Position numbers and translations under genes: made by a program. From Tateyamaria sp. Alg231-49 (lineage in GTDB: Bacteria > Pseudomonadota > Alphaproteobacteria > Rhodobacterales > Rhodobacteraceae): a stretch of 64,000 bases of DNA. The stretch covers positions 186,001 to 250,000 of the forward strand of contig NZ_FRFA01000002.1 of assembly GCF_900143535.1 (NCBI RefSeq). Reading direction: 5' to 3'. Positions 8,271 to 17,303 of the stretch are shown one piece after another (position 1 is the first letter of the stretch; every line of letters starts with the position of its first letter). Under the pieces are notes generated by a model, which saw only the letters and a list, made by a program, of their open reading frames with translations, was not told the origin of the DNA and searched no databases.

Positions 8271-10000
8271 GACTGCGATACCTTTGTGAGCGTGCGCTGA
8301 ATGTCACGCACGTTGCTCACCGTCGATTTCAACACTTCGTCGCGCGGTCCATCGGCCTTGATGCGTCCGTCTTCGATGACCAGCAATCGGTCACATTCGG
8401 TGATGGCAGTTGGACGATGGGTCAGAATAATGACAGATCGGTTGCTCGCCTTGAACTCTCGCACTGCAATGTTGAGCGCGACGGACCCTTCATGGTCGAG
8501 TGCCGAGTTCGGTTCATCCAGCACCAACAAAACAGGATCGCCGTAGAACGCCCGCGCCAGCGCGATCCGTTGTTTCTGACCGCCTGACAACTGGCTATCT
8601 TCGCTTAGGACAACCGTTTTGTATCCATCCGGCAGAGACAATATCATTTCGTGGGCATTGGCCCGTTTCGCGGCCTCGACGATCTTTGCGTCATCGGGAG
8701 CGGTGCTCATGCGTGCAATGTTTTCGGCAATTGTGCCGTTAAACAGGACCACATTCTGGGGCAGGTAACCGATGTAGGCCCCCAAGGCATCGGCACCGTA
8801 TTGATCTACGGTTGCCCCGCCAAACCGGACCTCGCCTGCCACCACACGGGTCAGGCCCATAATGGATTTTGCCAGCGTAGATTTACCTGATCCACTTTTG
8901 CCGATGACACCCAGGACTTCGCCCTCGGACAGATAAAAGTTTATGGCCGATAGGGTCGGGGCCTTTGCACCTTGCGACATCACAGTAACGCCAGTGAACA
9001 TTACGTTAGGCGCCGGTGTGGGCAGGGCATGAGTTTGCACTTCGGGCGGTGTGGTTTTCAGCAACTCCGCCAATGCAGCCCATGCCGCGCGTGCGCGTTG
9101 GACCATCGGCCACTGACCGATGGATTGTTCGATCGGCGCCAGCGCGCGGCCCAACAGAATTGAGCCCGCAATCATCGCCCCGGCCGTCATTTCGCTTTGC
9201 AACACCAGATAAGCGCCGACGCCCAGCATCGCCGATTGCAAAAACAGCCGGAATGTTTTGGTCATCGCTGTGAACAGACCTGTCCAGTCGCTTGATTTGA
9301 TCGTGTCGCTTAGCGCCTTGTCACGCATCAAATGCCAGCGCGCAGAAACCGCTGTTCCCATCCCCTGTGAGCGCACAACCTCGGCCGAGCGTCGCACCTG
9401 TTCGGCAAAGGCGTTGGCCTGACCTGATGCTATTTGGGCGTCCAGCGTCTTGTTCCGCGTCAGAAGGGCGTTCAGCAAGGTGATGACGATGAGCAACGCC
9501 CCACCAAAAACGGCCAACCACCCCAGCACAGGATGAAAAATGAAAATTGCAGCAATGAAGAAAGGCGTCCACGGCACGTCAAACAACGCCAGCATGACAG
9601 GTGAAGTGAAGAGGGTTTGAACTGACTCGAGATCGCGCAAACCGCTTGCTGGCGCGCCACGTTCTTTGGGTAAGAGGGCACGCTGAAGCACAGCATCAAA
9701 CACCCGGTCATCCAGACTGGATTGAAAACGAGCGCCGAAGCGCGCCAGAACCCGACCGCGCGCATAATCCAGACAGCCCATCAAAGCATAAAGCGCCGCA
9801 ACGAGAATAAACAACGCGACCAGCGTTTCTTCGGATCGTGATCCCAGCACCCGGTCATAGACTTGCAACATGAACAAGGGACCGGTCAGCGTCAGAATGT
9901 TCACAAAAACGCTGAACAGAAAAACGGACCACAAAAGCCACAAGCCTTGGGCGCGCGCAGCCCGCAACTCGGGCAGGCCAATTGGTGTTTCAATCGTCAC
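8267..10000 (-). CDS. Type I secretion ABC transporter (permease fused to ATPase, PrtD-like)
   Basis: 577 residues: about 150 residues of two membrane helix pairs, further helices to ~300, then an ATP-binding domain with Walker A GKSGSGKST (about 367-375), signature LSGGQKQR and Walker B LVLDEP. There is no N-terminal C39 peptidase domain, so the cargo should carry an uncleaved C-terminal signal (RTX or S-layer type). The start is a GTG at 10000 with only a weak ribosome site. No RTX or other secreted protein and no TolC gene is visible nearby, so the cargo is encoded elsewhere. Confidence 0.93.
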   Translation of the reverse strand: MTIETPIGLPELRAARAQGLWLLWSVFLFSVFVNILTLTGPLFMLQVYDRVLGSRSEETLVALFILVAALYALMGCLDYARGRVLARFGARFQSSLDDRVFDAVLQRALLPKERGAPASGLRDLESVQTLFTSPVMLALFDVPWTPFFIAAIFIFHPVLGWLAVFGGALLIVITLLNALLTRNKTLDAQIASGQANAFAEQVRRSAEVVRSQGMGTAVSARWHLMRDKALSDTIKSSDWTGLFTAMTKTFRLFLQSAMLGVGAYLVLQSEMTAGAMIAGSILLGRALAPIEQSIGQWPMVQRARAAWAALAELLKTTPPEVQTHALPTPAPNVMFTGVTVMSQGAKAPTLSAINFYLSEGEVLGVIGKSGSGKSTLAKSIMGLTRVVAGEVRFGGATVDQYGADALGAYIGYLPQNVVLFNGTIAENIARMSTAPDDAKIVEAAKRANAHEMILSLPDGYKTVVLSEDSQLSGGQKQRIALARAFYGDPVLLVLDEPNSALDHEGSVALNIAVREFKASNRSVIILTHRPTAITECDRLLVIEDGRIKADGPRDEVLKSTVSNVRDIQRTLTKVSQS

Positions 10001-10531
10001 TGTGAAATACCGATCTTTGGTTCAATTTCCATCACAGCGGGCAGTACTCCCCAAATCGCTAATTGTATTTCTCAGGCACAGTTGCCCAATGTTACACACT
10101 GTCTGTGGTGAAGTAAGGGCATCATCGGCATTTTCCATCCCAAACCACGCGTCTTGGGCAAGGCTAGCGGATCTATTGGTGCGCAGAGCAAAAACCATCG
10201 TTGATGGTCCGCCCGGCGTGTTCGCTGCGAGCAGGTGCAAAGCGGCGACAGGAAGTGGGGTTTCCCCGCAGTCCATACCCAAAGACGCTTTGGTCGAAAA
10301 ATCCCGTCGCTCATGCGTTCTGTCAAGAATTGGAAACTTGTAGAAACAAACGACGTGATGGCGATGGTGTGCAAGGAATTTACCTAATTTTAATAGTGTT
10401 TTAGCCAAAGGGCGCGCCTGTTCCAGCGGCCTTTATCTGACAACAGGTTTACAGAATCTGACCCCCTCGAAATCCTCGAAACATTTCTTTGGCGAATTTT
10501 CGATTGTTTGGTCTGGGCTGAGGCCGTCGTT
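10001..10531. other. Intergenic region, 531 bp, no gene supported
   Basis: Separates the start of the secretion ABC gene from the stop of the sensor kinase, both minus strand. It should contain the exporter promoter and the kinase terminator, but neither is convincing. A 128-codon minus-strand open frame (10022-10408) has no recognisable domain and no ribosome site and is not called. Confidence 0.4.
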
Positions 10532-12508
10532 TTAGGTGGCGGCCACAGGGATTGCCTTGGTCTGTTCCGGCACGTGGACCGGTAGCCAGATTTCGAAACA
10601 CGCGCCGCCTTCGGGCATGTTGCGTGCCCGGATCAAACCGCCCGCCCTTTGGATCAGCGTCTGCGAGATGGACAAGCCAAGGCCAGTCCCTTCGGCCTGT
10701 TTGGTGCTGTAGAACGGGGCAAAAACCTGATCGATCAGCGCGGGATCAATGCCCGGCCCGGTGTCTTGAACCGACACCGCGACACCCGCGATGCTGTCGC
10801 GATCTGATGGTTCTACCCGCAACGTCAGGGTCCCATGCCCGCCCATTGCCTGCACCGCGTTCATGATCAGATTGATCAGAACCTGCTGCAATTCGCCGGG
10901 ATCGATGCGCACCTGCAGGGTCGTGTCCGTTTGCGTCTTTACCTCAATATTGCCCTGCGACAACACATGGTTGACCAGCACCAGACAATCCTTGACCACT
11001 GGGGCCACAGGCACCGCCTGTTCTAGGTCGGCAAACTCGCCGGGGCGGGCAAATTGCAGCAACTTGCCAACAATGGTCTGAATCCGCGACACTTGACGGT
11101 CAACGAGGCCCAGTTCCGTCTGGATCGCGGCGCTGCCCTCGCCAAGACTTTCGCGGATCACGTCCACATTGCCCTGAATGACGGCAACCGGGTTGTTGAT
11201 TTCGTGTGCGACGCCCGCCGTAATCTCGCCGATCGAAGCAAGTTTTTCGCTCATCACCAATTGGCGAAACGTTTCTTCGAGCTTTTCATTGGTGCGTTTG
11301 AGTTCGGCCGTGCGCTTGTCCACCCGGTCGTTGAGGTCCTGATTAAGCGTGCGCAGTTCGCGGTCGCGCTGTTGCACCTGATCCAGAAGGTCATCAAGGT
11401 GGCCCGCCACCTGTCCCACCTCGTCGTTCGCTTCACCGAGGTCGATCCTCGCAGACAGGTTACCGCCTTGGACCAGTGACATGGTGTGTGTCATCCGCTC
11501 AAGCGGGGCAAAAATGCCTTTGGCCAGCCGTAGGAACAGCGGCGCAGACAGCAAGAGGACAGCTGCAAAGGCACCAAGGATCCACAGGAACGCATTGCGC
11601 TTGGCGGCGGTAAACGGTTCTTCGAGAAAGCCGACGTATAGCATACCAACATAGGTGCCAAAGCTATCGGTGAGCGGCAGATACCCTGAAATGTACCAGT
11701 CATTCACCACAAACGCCCGGTCCAGCCACGTCCGTCCGTTGCCGAGCACCTCGCCCCGTACCGCGGCCGAGACGCGGGTGCCAAGGGCACGCACATCTTC
11801 GAACATGCGCACATTGGTCGACACGCGCACATCGTCCAGAAACAAGGTGGCCGTGCCCTGACGCAGCGCGCCTGTTTCTTCTTCGAGATAAACCAGCGCG
11901 TTGATCGTATCGATGAACGCCAGATTGCGGTTCAGCAAGACGCCGCCCACCAACACTCCGGCCCTGTCTGGTAAAGCCACGGGCGTGGCCGAATGGATCA
12001 CCATGCCGCGATCCTCGACCGTGCGGTCAGTCGGGACAGCGGCCTCGGTTTCGATCAGCGACAGGCGCGCGCGGGCGGCAAGTTCGGGCGATATCGCCTC
12101 GAGGTCCGGGCCCGAAAAAATGTCGATCTCGGTTCGGCTGGTGCCAGTTGCGGCCATGTCGATCACAGGCCAACTGGCTTGAACATCGCCCACGTCTTGC
12201 ATCGATAAGTAGTAGAGAAAATCCAAGCCAAGTTCGCCACGCTTGGCATCAAAGAAGGCGTCGAAATCTTCTGGTGAGGCTTGCGCGAACTCCACAGACC
12301 CGGCCACGGCCTGCAACTCTTCGCCTGTCCCAACCATCAGGCGGGACAGATACTGTTCGGCAATCCGTAAATCGCTTTCTACATTGGCAATCAGCACCTG
12401 ATCGTAATCCGCAGTCCAACGCGTCATGCCCAGAAAAAGCATCAGCGGCATCAGCAGCACCATGGGTGCCAGAGCAAGGATCATCAGGCGAAAGCGGACA
12501 GAGTTCAT
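10532..12508 (-). CDS. Membrane sensor histidine kinase (double-Cache/HAMP/HisKA/HATPase)
   Basis: 658 residues. Membrane helix at about 8-28, a periplasmic Cache-like domain to ~300 (FGTYVGMLYVGF is its typical end), second helix at about 306-326, HAMP to ~380, coiled coil DLNDRVDKRTAELKRTNEKL, H-box GVAHEINNPVAVIQGN with phospho-accepting His435, N-box LINLIMNAVQAM, and G boxes DTGPGID and GTGLGLSIS. This is the NtrB/DctB-like architecture whose usual partner is an NtrC-type regulator. No regulator is adjacent; the best candidate is the response regulator at 28988. Lying beside the tungstate transporter, it plausibly senses a small ligand relevant to formate metabolism (inference). Confidence 0.92.
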   Translation of the reverse strand: MNSVRFRLMILALAPMVLLMPLMLFLGMTRWTADYDQVLIANVESDLRIAEQYLSRLMVGTGEELQAVAGSVEFAQASPEDFDAFFDAKRGELGLDFLYYLSMQDVGDVQASWPVIDMAATGTSRTEIDIFSGPDLEAISPELAARARLSLIETEAAVPTDRTVEDRGMVIHSATPVALPDRAGVLVGGVLLNRNLAFIDTINALVYLEEETGALRQGTATLFLDDVRVSTNVRMFEDVRALGTRVSAAVRGEVLGNGRTWLDRAFVVNDWYISGYLPLTDSFGTYVGMLYVGFLEEPFTAAKRNAFLWILGAFAAVLLLSAPLFLRLAKGIFAPLERMTHTMSLVQGGNLSARIDLGEANDEVGQVAGHLDDLLDQVQQRDRELRTLNQDLNDRVDKRTAELKRTNEKLEETFRQLVMSEKLASIGEITAGVAHEINNPVAVIQGNVDVIRESLGEGSAAIQTELGLVDRQVSRIQTIVGKLLQFARPGEFADLEQAVPVAPVVKDCLVLVNHVLSQGNIEVKTQTDTTLQVRIDPGELQQVLINLIMNAVQAMGGHGTLTLRVEPSDRDSIAGVAVSVQDTGPGIDPALIDQVFAPFYSTKQAEGTGLGLSISQTLIQRAGGLIRARNMPEGGACFEIWLPVHVPEQTKAIPVAAT

Positions 12509-12811
12509 GAGATCACGCTATCAAAGCGGGCTGGTTTCCGCAAAGCTGCGCAGAAAGGTCAGATAAACAGGGCCGGGGTCGTGCGGTGGGCTTGGTGCTC
12601 TAGGCATAGCCGCGCCGCTCTTTTTCGATCTGGTATGGATCATGGCGGTGATGCCCCGCTCGCCAACGCAAATGCCCGCCGTGAATTTTGCAGCCTTTGG
12701 ACAAAAGGGCCCGCTGCCTGCGCGCTTATGGCGCCCCTTGGGACAAGCTGGGGAAACCCGCAAACAGGGCTGGTAACACCCCGCAAAAACGGTCAAATTT
12801 GGCGTCGAAAA
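12509..12811. other. Divergent promoter region between the sensor kinase and the tungstate transporter
   Basis: About 300 bp separate the minus-strand kinase start from the plus-strand tupB. Both transcripts must begin here. No clear -35/-10 pair or molybdate/tungstate operator was identified by eye. Open frames that run through here upstream of tupB are not transporter-like. Confidence 0.4.
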
Positions 12812-13534
12812 GTGCAGGGAGGATCGGCCATCGTCGATCTATGGGAAGGGTTGTACCAAGCCTTTTGGCTGGTCGTCACATTCGATGCAGAGTTGGCAGA
12901 GATCGCGCTCCGCTCGCTTCGCGTCACCCTGACCGCGTTGGTTATCGCCTGCCTGATCGCCCTCCCGTTATCTGCACTTCTGGCGGTCCGCCGGTTTCGT
13001 TGGCGACGCACCGTGATTGCCATTTTGAACGCGCTTATGGGGTTGCCGCCCGTGGTCGTGGGATTGATCGTCTATATTTTTCTGTCCCGTTCAGGACCAT
13101 TGGGCGCGCTTGGGTTGCTGTTCACCCCAACCGCAATGATCGTGGCGCAGGTGATCATCATTGTGCCTCTCATCGCCTCAATCGCGCACCAGTCATTGCG
13201 CGACCTCTGGGCGGAATATCACGACCTGCTCATTTCACTTAACGTTTCGCAGTTTCAAAAAATCCGCACGCTTTTGTGGGATGCACGGCGTGCGCTGTTG
13301 ACGGCCGCCTTGGCTGGGTTTGGCCGTGGGACCGGCGAGGTTGGAGCCATCATGATCGTGGGCGGCAACATCGACCACGCGACCCGCGTTTTGACCACCG
13401 CCATCGCACTGGAAACCGGCAAGGGTCAGTTTGCGCTCGCGCTTGCTTTGGGATTTGTCCTGATCGCTTTGGCACTGAGCGTAAATCTGGCGATCCACTG
13501 GGTGGGCCAAACGGAACGGGACAGCCGATGGTGA
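12812..13534 (+). CDS. tupB: Tungstate ABC transporter permease TupB
   Basis: About 235 residues with five or six membrane helices and the permease-ATPase coupling loop ISLNVSQFQKIRTLLWDARRA, ending in GFGRGTGEVGAIMIVGGNI, a hallmark of TupB permeases. It precedes tupC (7 bp overlap) and tupA. The start is unusual: the only strong ribosome site, GGGAGGA at 12817-12823, is correctly spaced for an ATC codon at 12830 in frame, whereas the in-frame GTG at 12812 lacks a ribosome site. The GTG is used here as a conservative boundary; the true start may be ATC at 12830 or TTG at 12851. Confidence 0.88.
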   Translation: MQGGSAIVDLWEGLYQAFWLVVTFDAELAEIALRSLRVTLTALVIACLIALPLSALLAVRRFRWRRTVIAILNALMGLPPVVVGLIVYIFLSRSGPLGALGLLFTPTAMIVAQVIIIVPLIASIAHQSLRDLWAEYHDLLISLNVSQFQKIRTLLWDARRALLTAALAGFGRGTGEVGAIMIVGGNIDHATRVLTTAIALETGKGQFALALALGFVLIALALSVNLAIHWVGQTERDSRW

Positions 13535-14244
13535 CCGAACTGTTTCCCTTGACCCTTGAGGGCGCCGAGACCTCGCGTCGTGGCAAGCGCCTTGTCGGGC
13601 CGGTTGATCTGCGGCTTGACGGTGAGGGGTTGTGCGTGGTGATTGGGCCGAACGGGGCGGGCAAGACCACGCTTTTGCGGTTGATGCACGGTACTGCGCG
13701 GCTGACCGGCGGGCGTATCAATTGGGCTTGTGCGACGGATCAGGCGCGGCACCATCAGGCCTTTGTCTTTCAGCGACCCATCGTCTTGCGTCGTACGGTC
13801 GAAGAAAACCTGACCTACCCGTTGCGTTTGCGGCGTGTGGCCAAAGCGGAGGCGCGCACGGCGGCGCGGGAGTGGGCAGAGCGGGTTGGCCTTTCGCAAT
13901 TGCTGGGCCATCGGGCAGGGGTTTTGTCAGGTGGTGAACAACAAAAGCTGGCCATCGCCCGGGCCTTGATCACAAACCCCGCATTGGTGTTTCTGGACGA
14001 ACCAACCGCCTCGCTTGACGGGCGGGCCACGCGCGAGATTGAGGGCATTCTGCAGCAAGCCAAGGCGGATGGAACGCGCCTGATCCTGTCGACGCATGAC
14101 ATGGGTCAGGCCCGGCGCATCGGCGATCTGGTTGTGTTCATGTTGGGCGGCAAAGTGCACGAAACCGCACCCGCATCTGCATTCTTTGACACCGCAACGA
14201 CGCCCGAGGCGCGGGCATTTATCAATGGAGACATTGTCGAATGA
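13528..14244 (+). CDS. tupC: Tungstate ABC transporter ATP-binding protein TupC
   Basis: 238 residues. Walker A GPNGAGKTT (about 40-48), Q-loop region FQRPIVLRRTVEENL, signature LSGGEQQKLAIARAL, Walker B ALVFLDEPTASLD and the switch His in LSTHDMGQA. The ATG at 13528 overlaps the tupB stop by 7 bp, and the gene's stop overlaps the tupA start by 4 bp. It powers uptake through TupB. The assignment to tungstate rather than another substrate rests mainly on the TupA sequence next door. Confidence 0.93.
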   Translation: MVTELFPLTLEGAETSRRGKRLVGPVDLRLDGEGLCVVIGPNGAGKTTLLRLMHGTARLTGGRINWACATDQARHHQAFVFQRPIVLRRTVEENLTYPLRLRRVAKAEARTAAREWAERVGLSQLLGHRAGVLSGGEQQKLAIARALITNPALVFLDEPTASLDGRATREIEGILQQAKADGTRLILSTHDMGQARRIGDLVVFMLGGKVHETAPASAFFDTATTPEARAFINGDIVE

Positions 14245-15041
14245 AACAGACACTGGGATTGGCCATTCTTGCCATTTTTGCAACTGGCATCGCCCATGCC
14301 GATGCGCTGCGCATGGCGGTCACAACGTCCTTTCACAACTCCGGTCTGGCCGAAGTTCTGTTGCCCGAAATCAAGGATGACTTGGGTTTGGAGGTGCAGT
14401 TGTTGGTGGTTGGCACGGGGCAGGCGCTCAAGCTTGGTCAGGCGGGGGATGTCGATGCGATCCTTGTCCATTCCCGGGCGTCTGAAGAGGCGTTTGTTGC
14501 TGACGGATACGGCACGCACCGACGCGAGATCATGTACAATGACTTTGTCCTGATAGGCCCTGCTGCGGACCCTGCGCGCATTCAGGGCGCGGCTGAGGTC
14601 ACGGATGCGCTGTCTGCCATAGCGGCGGGAGAGGCCAGTTTTGTCAGCCGTGGCGACGACAGCGGGACTCATAAGAAAGAAGTGAGTTTGTGGACTGGCG
14701 CGGGTCTTGACCCGGACAGTTTTGGGCCGTGGTATCGCGCGGTTGGCTCAGGAATGGGCGCTGCACTGAACACCGCGTCGGGCCTTGACGCCTACATCAT
14801 ATCGGACCGGGCCAGTTGGCTGAATTTCGGAAATAAGGGTGATCTGGCGCTGTTGTTTGCAGGCGACCCGGTGTTGTTCAACCAATATGCCTTTTTGCCT
14901 GTAGATCCCGCCCGGCATCCGCACGTCAAAGCCGAACTGGTGAACAAGCTGGAAGGGTGGCTCACGTCACCGCGCGCTGCTGCTTTGATCGATGGCTATA
15001 TGATTGATGGCGAAACACTTTTTGTGTTCAACGCGAAATAA
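14241..15041 (+). CDS. tupA: Tungstate-binding periplasmic protein TupA
   Basis: 266 residues with a Sec signal peptide (cleavage near AHA-DALRM). Family motifs: TTSFHNSGL (about 28-36, oxyanion-binding), GTGQALKLGQAGDVDAILVH (about 58-77) and SRGDDSGTHKKE. These match TupA rather than ModA. It captures tungstate (possibly also molybdate) in the periplasm for TupBC. Tungstate supply fits the adjacent formate dehydrogenase, whose bis-MGD cofactor can carry W. The C-terminal segment from W240 to F261 (GWLTSPRAAALID...DGETLFVF) recurs with identical spacing in the cytochrome fusion at 17552. Confidence 0.94.
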   Translation: MKQTLGLAILAIFATGIAHADALRMAVTTSFHNSGLAEVLLPEIKDDLGLEVQLLVVGTGQALKLGQAGDVDAILVHSRASEEAFVADGYGTHRREIMYNDFVLIGPAADPARIQGAAEVTDALSAIAAGEASFVSRGDDSGTHKKEVSLWTGAGLDPDSFGPWYRAVGSGMGAALNTASGLDAYIISDRASWLNFGNKGDLALLFAGDPVLFNQYAFLPVDPARHPHVKAELVNKLEGWLTSPRAAALIDGYMIDGETLFVFNAK

Positions 15042-15055
15042 GCCGTGTCCGATAG

Positions 15056-15538
15056 TCAGTGATCCATATCACCATGAATGGCGAACTGATCCAGCCCCGC
15101 ATCCTGCGGCTGGATCGAGCGGAACGCTTCGCGGACCCCCGACTCTGTCAACTCTCGGGCGACGGTCAGCAGAGTGTTGGGGCCATGATCTTCGCAAAGC
15201 TCGACCATGTGGGCCAACTCTTCGGACGCCACAGGCGTGGCCGCCTCAACCGAAGGTGCCCCGTAATAGGTAACGAAGTGTTGGGCCAAAAGCGCGGTTA
15301 GCGTTTCCAACTCGGGCTGTTCCAGCTGTGTCACAGCAACGAATGTCACGCGCCCGCCGGTTTCCAGACCAAGCCACCCGTTTGCAAAGGCTTGTCGCGC
15401 TTTGCCGGTCAGATCGCCTTCGCCCCAGTCGGAGAACTCAAAGCCGCCGGAAATGCACCATTCGCCGGTGCGGGCCGGGCTGGCAAAGACGTTCATGTCG
15501 CTTTCGTCAAAGTGGATCGCGCGGGCGAGTTTCATCAC
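15056..15538 (-). CDS. Uncharacterised protein, DUF6505-like, of the formate dehydrogenase accessory operon
   Basis: 160 residues, acidic, soluble, no signal peptide. Starts MMKLARAIHFDESDMNVF and has a mixed alpha/beta composition with EWCISGGFEF near residue 26. It resembles from memory the uncharacterised DUF6505 family seen beside formate dehydrogenase genes in alphaproteobacteria; the function is unknown. Its start overlaps the stop of the ligase-like gene by 4 bp, making it the last gene of a four-gene minus-strand operon (DUF6494, Mrp, ligase-like, this gene). It converges on tupA with a 14-bp gap. Confidence 0.75.
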   Translation of the reverse strand: MMKLARAIHFDESDMNVFASPARTGEWCISGGFEFSDWGEGDLTGKARQAFANGWLGLETGGRVTFVAVTQLEQPELETLTALLAQHFVTYYGAPSVEAATPVASEELAHMVELCEDHGPNTLLTVARELTESGVREAFRSIQPQDAGLDQFAIHGDMDH

Positions 15539-16242
15539 GTGGTCTCCAGGACGGTGGTGAGAGGGATCAGATGGGTTGAGTCTGCGTCACGCAAGAGCAT
15601 GCCAAACTCTTCGTCGATGCCAAGAAATGTGCCGGTCAGAGACTGGTTAGTCGCCTCTTCGCCAATGCCATGCGCAATGCCGCGCCACTCGGAATGCAGA
15701 CTGGCGCTGCCGTCTGTTTCCCATCGGTTCAGCCAATTCAAGGTATGGCGCGCCCAAGCCTCGAGCAGGTGAGGCGGTGAGACATCGGCGCACCCCTCGG
15801 CAAACAGCGCGGTTTCATCCGGGGTCAGGCCGGTGTCTTCAAAGGGGGGGACAAGCGGCAGAGTAAAGCCCACCACCAGCCAATCAGGTACGGCCTTTGG
15901 ATCAGTGTCTGACGCCATCGCTCGAAATGCGCCGCAGCGCGCGCCGTTCACGCGAATGCCGCCGTACCAGTCGAGATGCACGGCAACTTCGGGCGGAGCC
16001 AACGCGCCCAACGCGTTTTGCAGACCCACACCGCACAGAGGCAGCATGGCCATGGCCGTCTGCAATGGCACCTCGGGTGCGAAAACCAAGGCTGCTTCCA
16101 GCGCATCGGCCCGCAATTTGTAAGCGATAAGACCGGCGTCACACCCCAGCGTCGCCTTCATCACCGCATGGTCAAAAGCGTGGTCGGGTGCGGCTTCGCC
16201 CCACATCAGTGGTGGAAAGGTGACCTCTGGTGCGTCACTCAT
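15535..16242 (-). CDS. Biotin/lipoate-protein-ligase-like protein with DUF4444-type C terminus
   Basis: 235 residues. The N-terminal part (about 1-150) resembles the BirA/LplA fold with DWYGGIRVNGARCGAFRAM in place of the classical GRGRxG/K-binding loop; the C-terminal ~70 residues (SLTGTFLGIDEEFGMLLRD...) form a BirA-C-like small beta domain of the DUF4444 type. Canonical ligases attach biotin or lipoate to lysine; whether this protein does so is unknown. It is coupled by 4-bp overlaps to the Mrp ATPase upstream and the DUF6505-like gene downstream, which argues for a role in formate dehydrogenase maturation (inference). Confidence 0.82.
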   Translation of the reverse strand: MSDAPEVTFPPLMWGEAAPDHAFDHAVMKATLGCDAGLIAYKLRADALEAALVFAPEVPLQTAMAMLPLCGVGLQNALGALAPPEVAVHLDWYGGIRVNGARCGAFRAMASDTDPKAVPDWLVVGFTLPLVPPFEDTGLTPDETALFAEGCADVSPPHLLEAWARHTLNWLNRWETDGSASLHSEWRGIAHGIGEEATNQSLTGTFLGIDEEFGMLLRDADSTHLIPLTTVLETT

Positions 16243-17300
16243 GCGACACCCTTTGCAATGAGGGCCGCCGCGACGTCCTGAAACGCCTTGGCTTGTGGTC
16301 CGTCTGGCTGACTGACAGTGATCGGTGCGCCCCCGTCAGAGGCAAGGCGGATTTGCAGATCCAGCGGCACCTCGGCCAAAAGAGGGATGTCCAGTTTTGC
16401 GGCTTCTGCCGCGACGCCGCCGTGGCCAAACACATGCTCTTCATGGCCGCAGTTTGAACAGATATGCGTGCTCATATTCTCGATCATGCCGACGATGGGC
16501 ACATTTAACTGGTTGAACATGTCGATGCCTTTGCGGGCGTCAATCATGGCCACATCCTGCGGTGTGGATACTATGATCGCACCATCCACCGGGGCTTTTT
16601 GTGCCAGCGTCATCTGCACGTCGCCGGTGCCCGGCGGCAGATCCACGATCAGCACATCGAGTGCACCCCATTGGACCTGCGTCATCATCTGTTGCAACGC
16701 GCCCATCAGCATGGGGCCACGCCAGACCACCGCCTGATCCTCGTTCGTCATCAGGCCGATAGACATCATCGTCACGCCATGGTTGCGCATCGGCAGGATC
16801 GTCTTGCCATCGGGTGAAGCGGGGCGCCCGGACACGCCGAGCATGCGTGGCTGCGACGGGCCGTAAACATCAGCGTCCAAAAGACCAACGCGCCGCCCCT
16901 GTTGCGCAAGCGCGCAGGCGATATTGGCGGACACGGTCGATTTGCCCACGCCGCCCTTGCCCGATGCAATCGCCAGAATGCGGTCGATACCGGGGATTTT
17001 CTGCGGGCCTTTCGGCTCTGCCGCTTTGGACGGGCGCAGGTCAGGTGGGGGGGCCTTTTCGGTGTGGCCGGTCAGCACGATGGACACCTGATTGATGCCC
17101 TCCATCGCGCCCAAAGCGGCCTCGGCCTTGCTTTTGATGTCTTCATAGATCGCGGCGTCTGCCGGGTTGATTTCCATCACAAAGCGCACAGCGCCGTCCG
17201 CCACATTCAACGCCCGCATCACACCGCTGGACACGATGTCGCCGCCCGGTGCCTCGAGGCCCTTGAGAACGTCGAGTACTTGTTCCCTGCTTGTGCTCAC
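16239..17300 (-). CDS. Mrp/NBP35-type P-loop ATPase (iron-sulfur carrier, ApbC-like)
   Basis: 353 residues. An N-terminal MIP18/DUF59-like domain (about 5-80) is followed by the deviant Walker A ASGKGGVGKST (about 112-122), VGLLDADVYGPSQPRML, LIVDLPPGTGD and a C-terminal CxxC (HICSNCGHEE) that bridges a shared [4Fe-4S] cluster in the dimer. The start is a GTG at 17300 with AGGA upstream. The family delivers Fe-S clusters to apoproteins. Its place between DUF6494 and the ligase-like gene, beside three multi-cluster proteins (18280, FdhA, FdhB), suggests Fe-S loading of the formate dehydrogenase system; it may equally be the general cellular copy. Confidence 0.92.
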   Translation of the reverse strand: MSTSREQVLDVLKGLEAPGGDIVSSGVMRALNVADGAVRFVMEINPADAAIYEDIKSKAEAALGAMEGINQVSIVLTGHTEKAPPPDLRPSKAAEPKGPQKIPGIDRILAIASGKGGVGKSTVSANIACALAQQGRRVGLLDADVYGPSQPRMLGVSGRPASPDGKTILPMRNHGVTMMSIGLMTNEDQAVVWRGPMLMGALQQMMTQVQWGALDVLIVDLPPGTGDVQMTLAQKAPVDGAIIVSTPQDVAMIDARKGIDMFNQLNVPIVGMIENMSTHICSNCGHEEHVFGHGGVAAEAAKLDIPLLAEVPLDLQIRLASDGGAPITVSQPDGPQAKAFQDVAAALIAKGVA

Positions 17301-17303
17301 GCG

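Noticed and set aside
10022-10408. 128-codon minus-strand open frame in the gap upstream of the secretion genes
   Set aside because: Irregular composition, no ribosome site and no recognisable domain.
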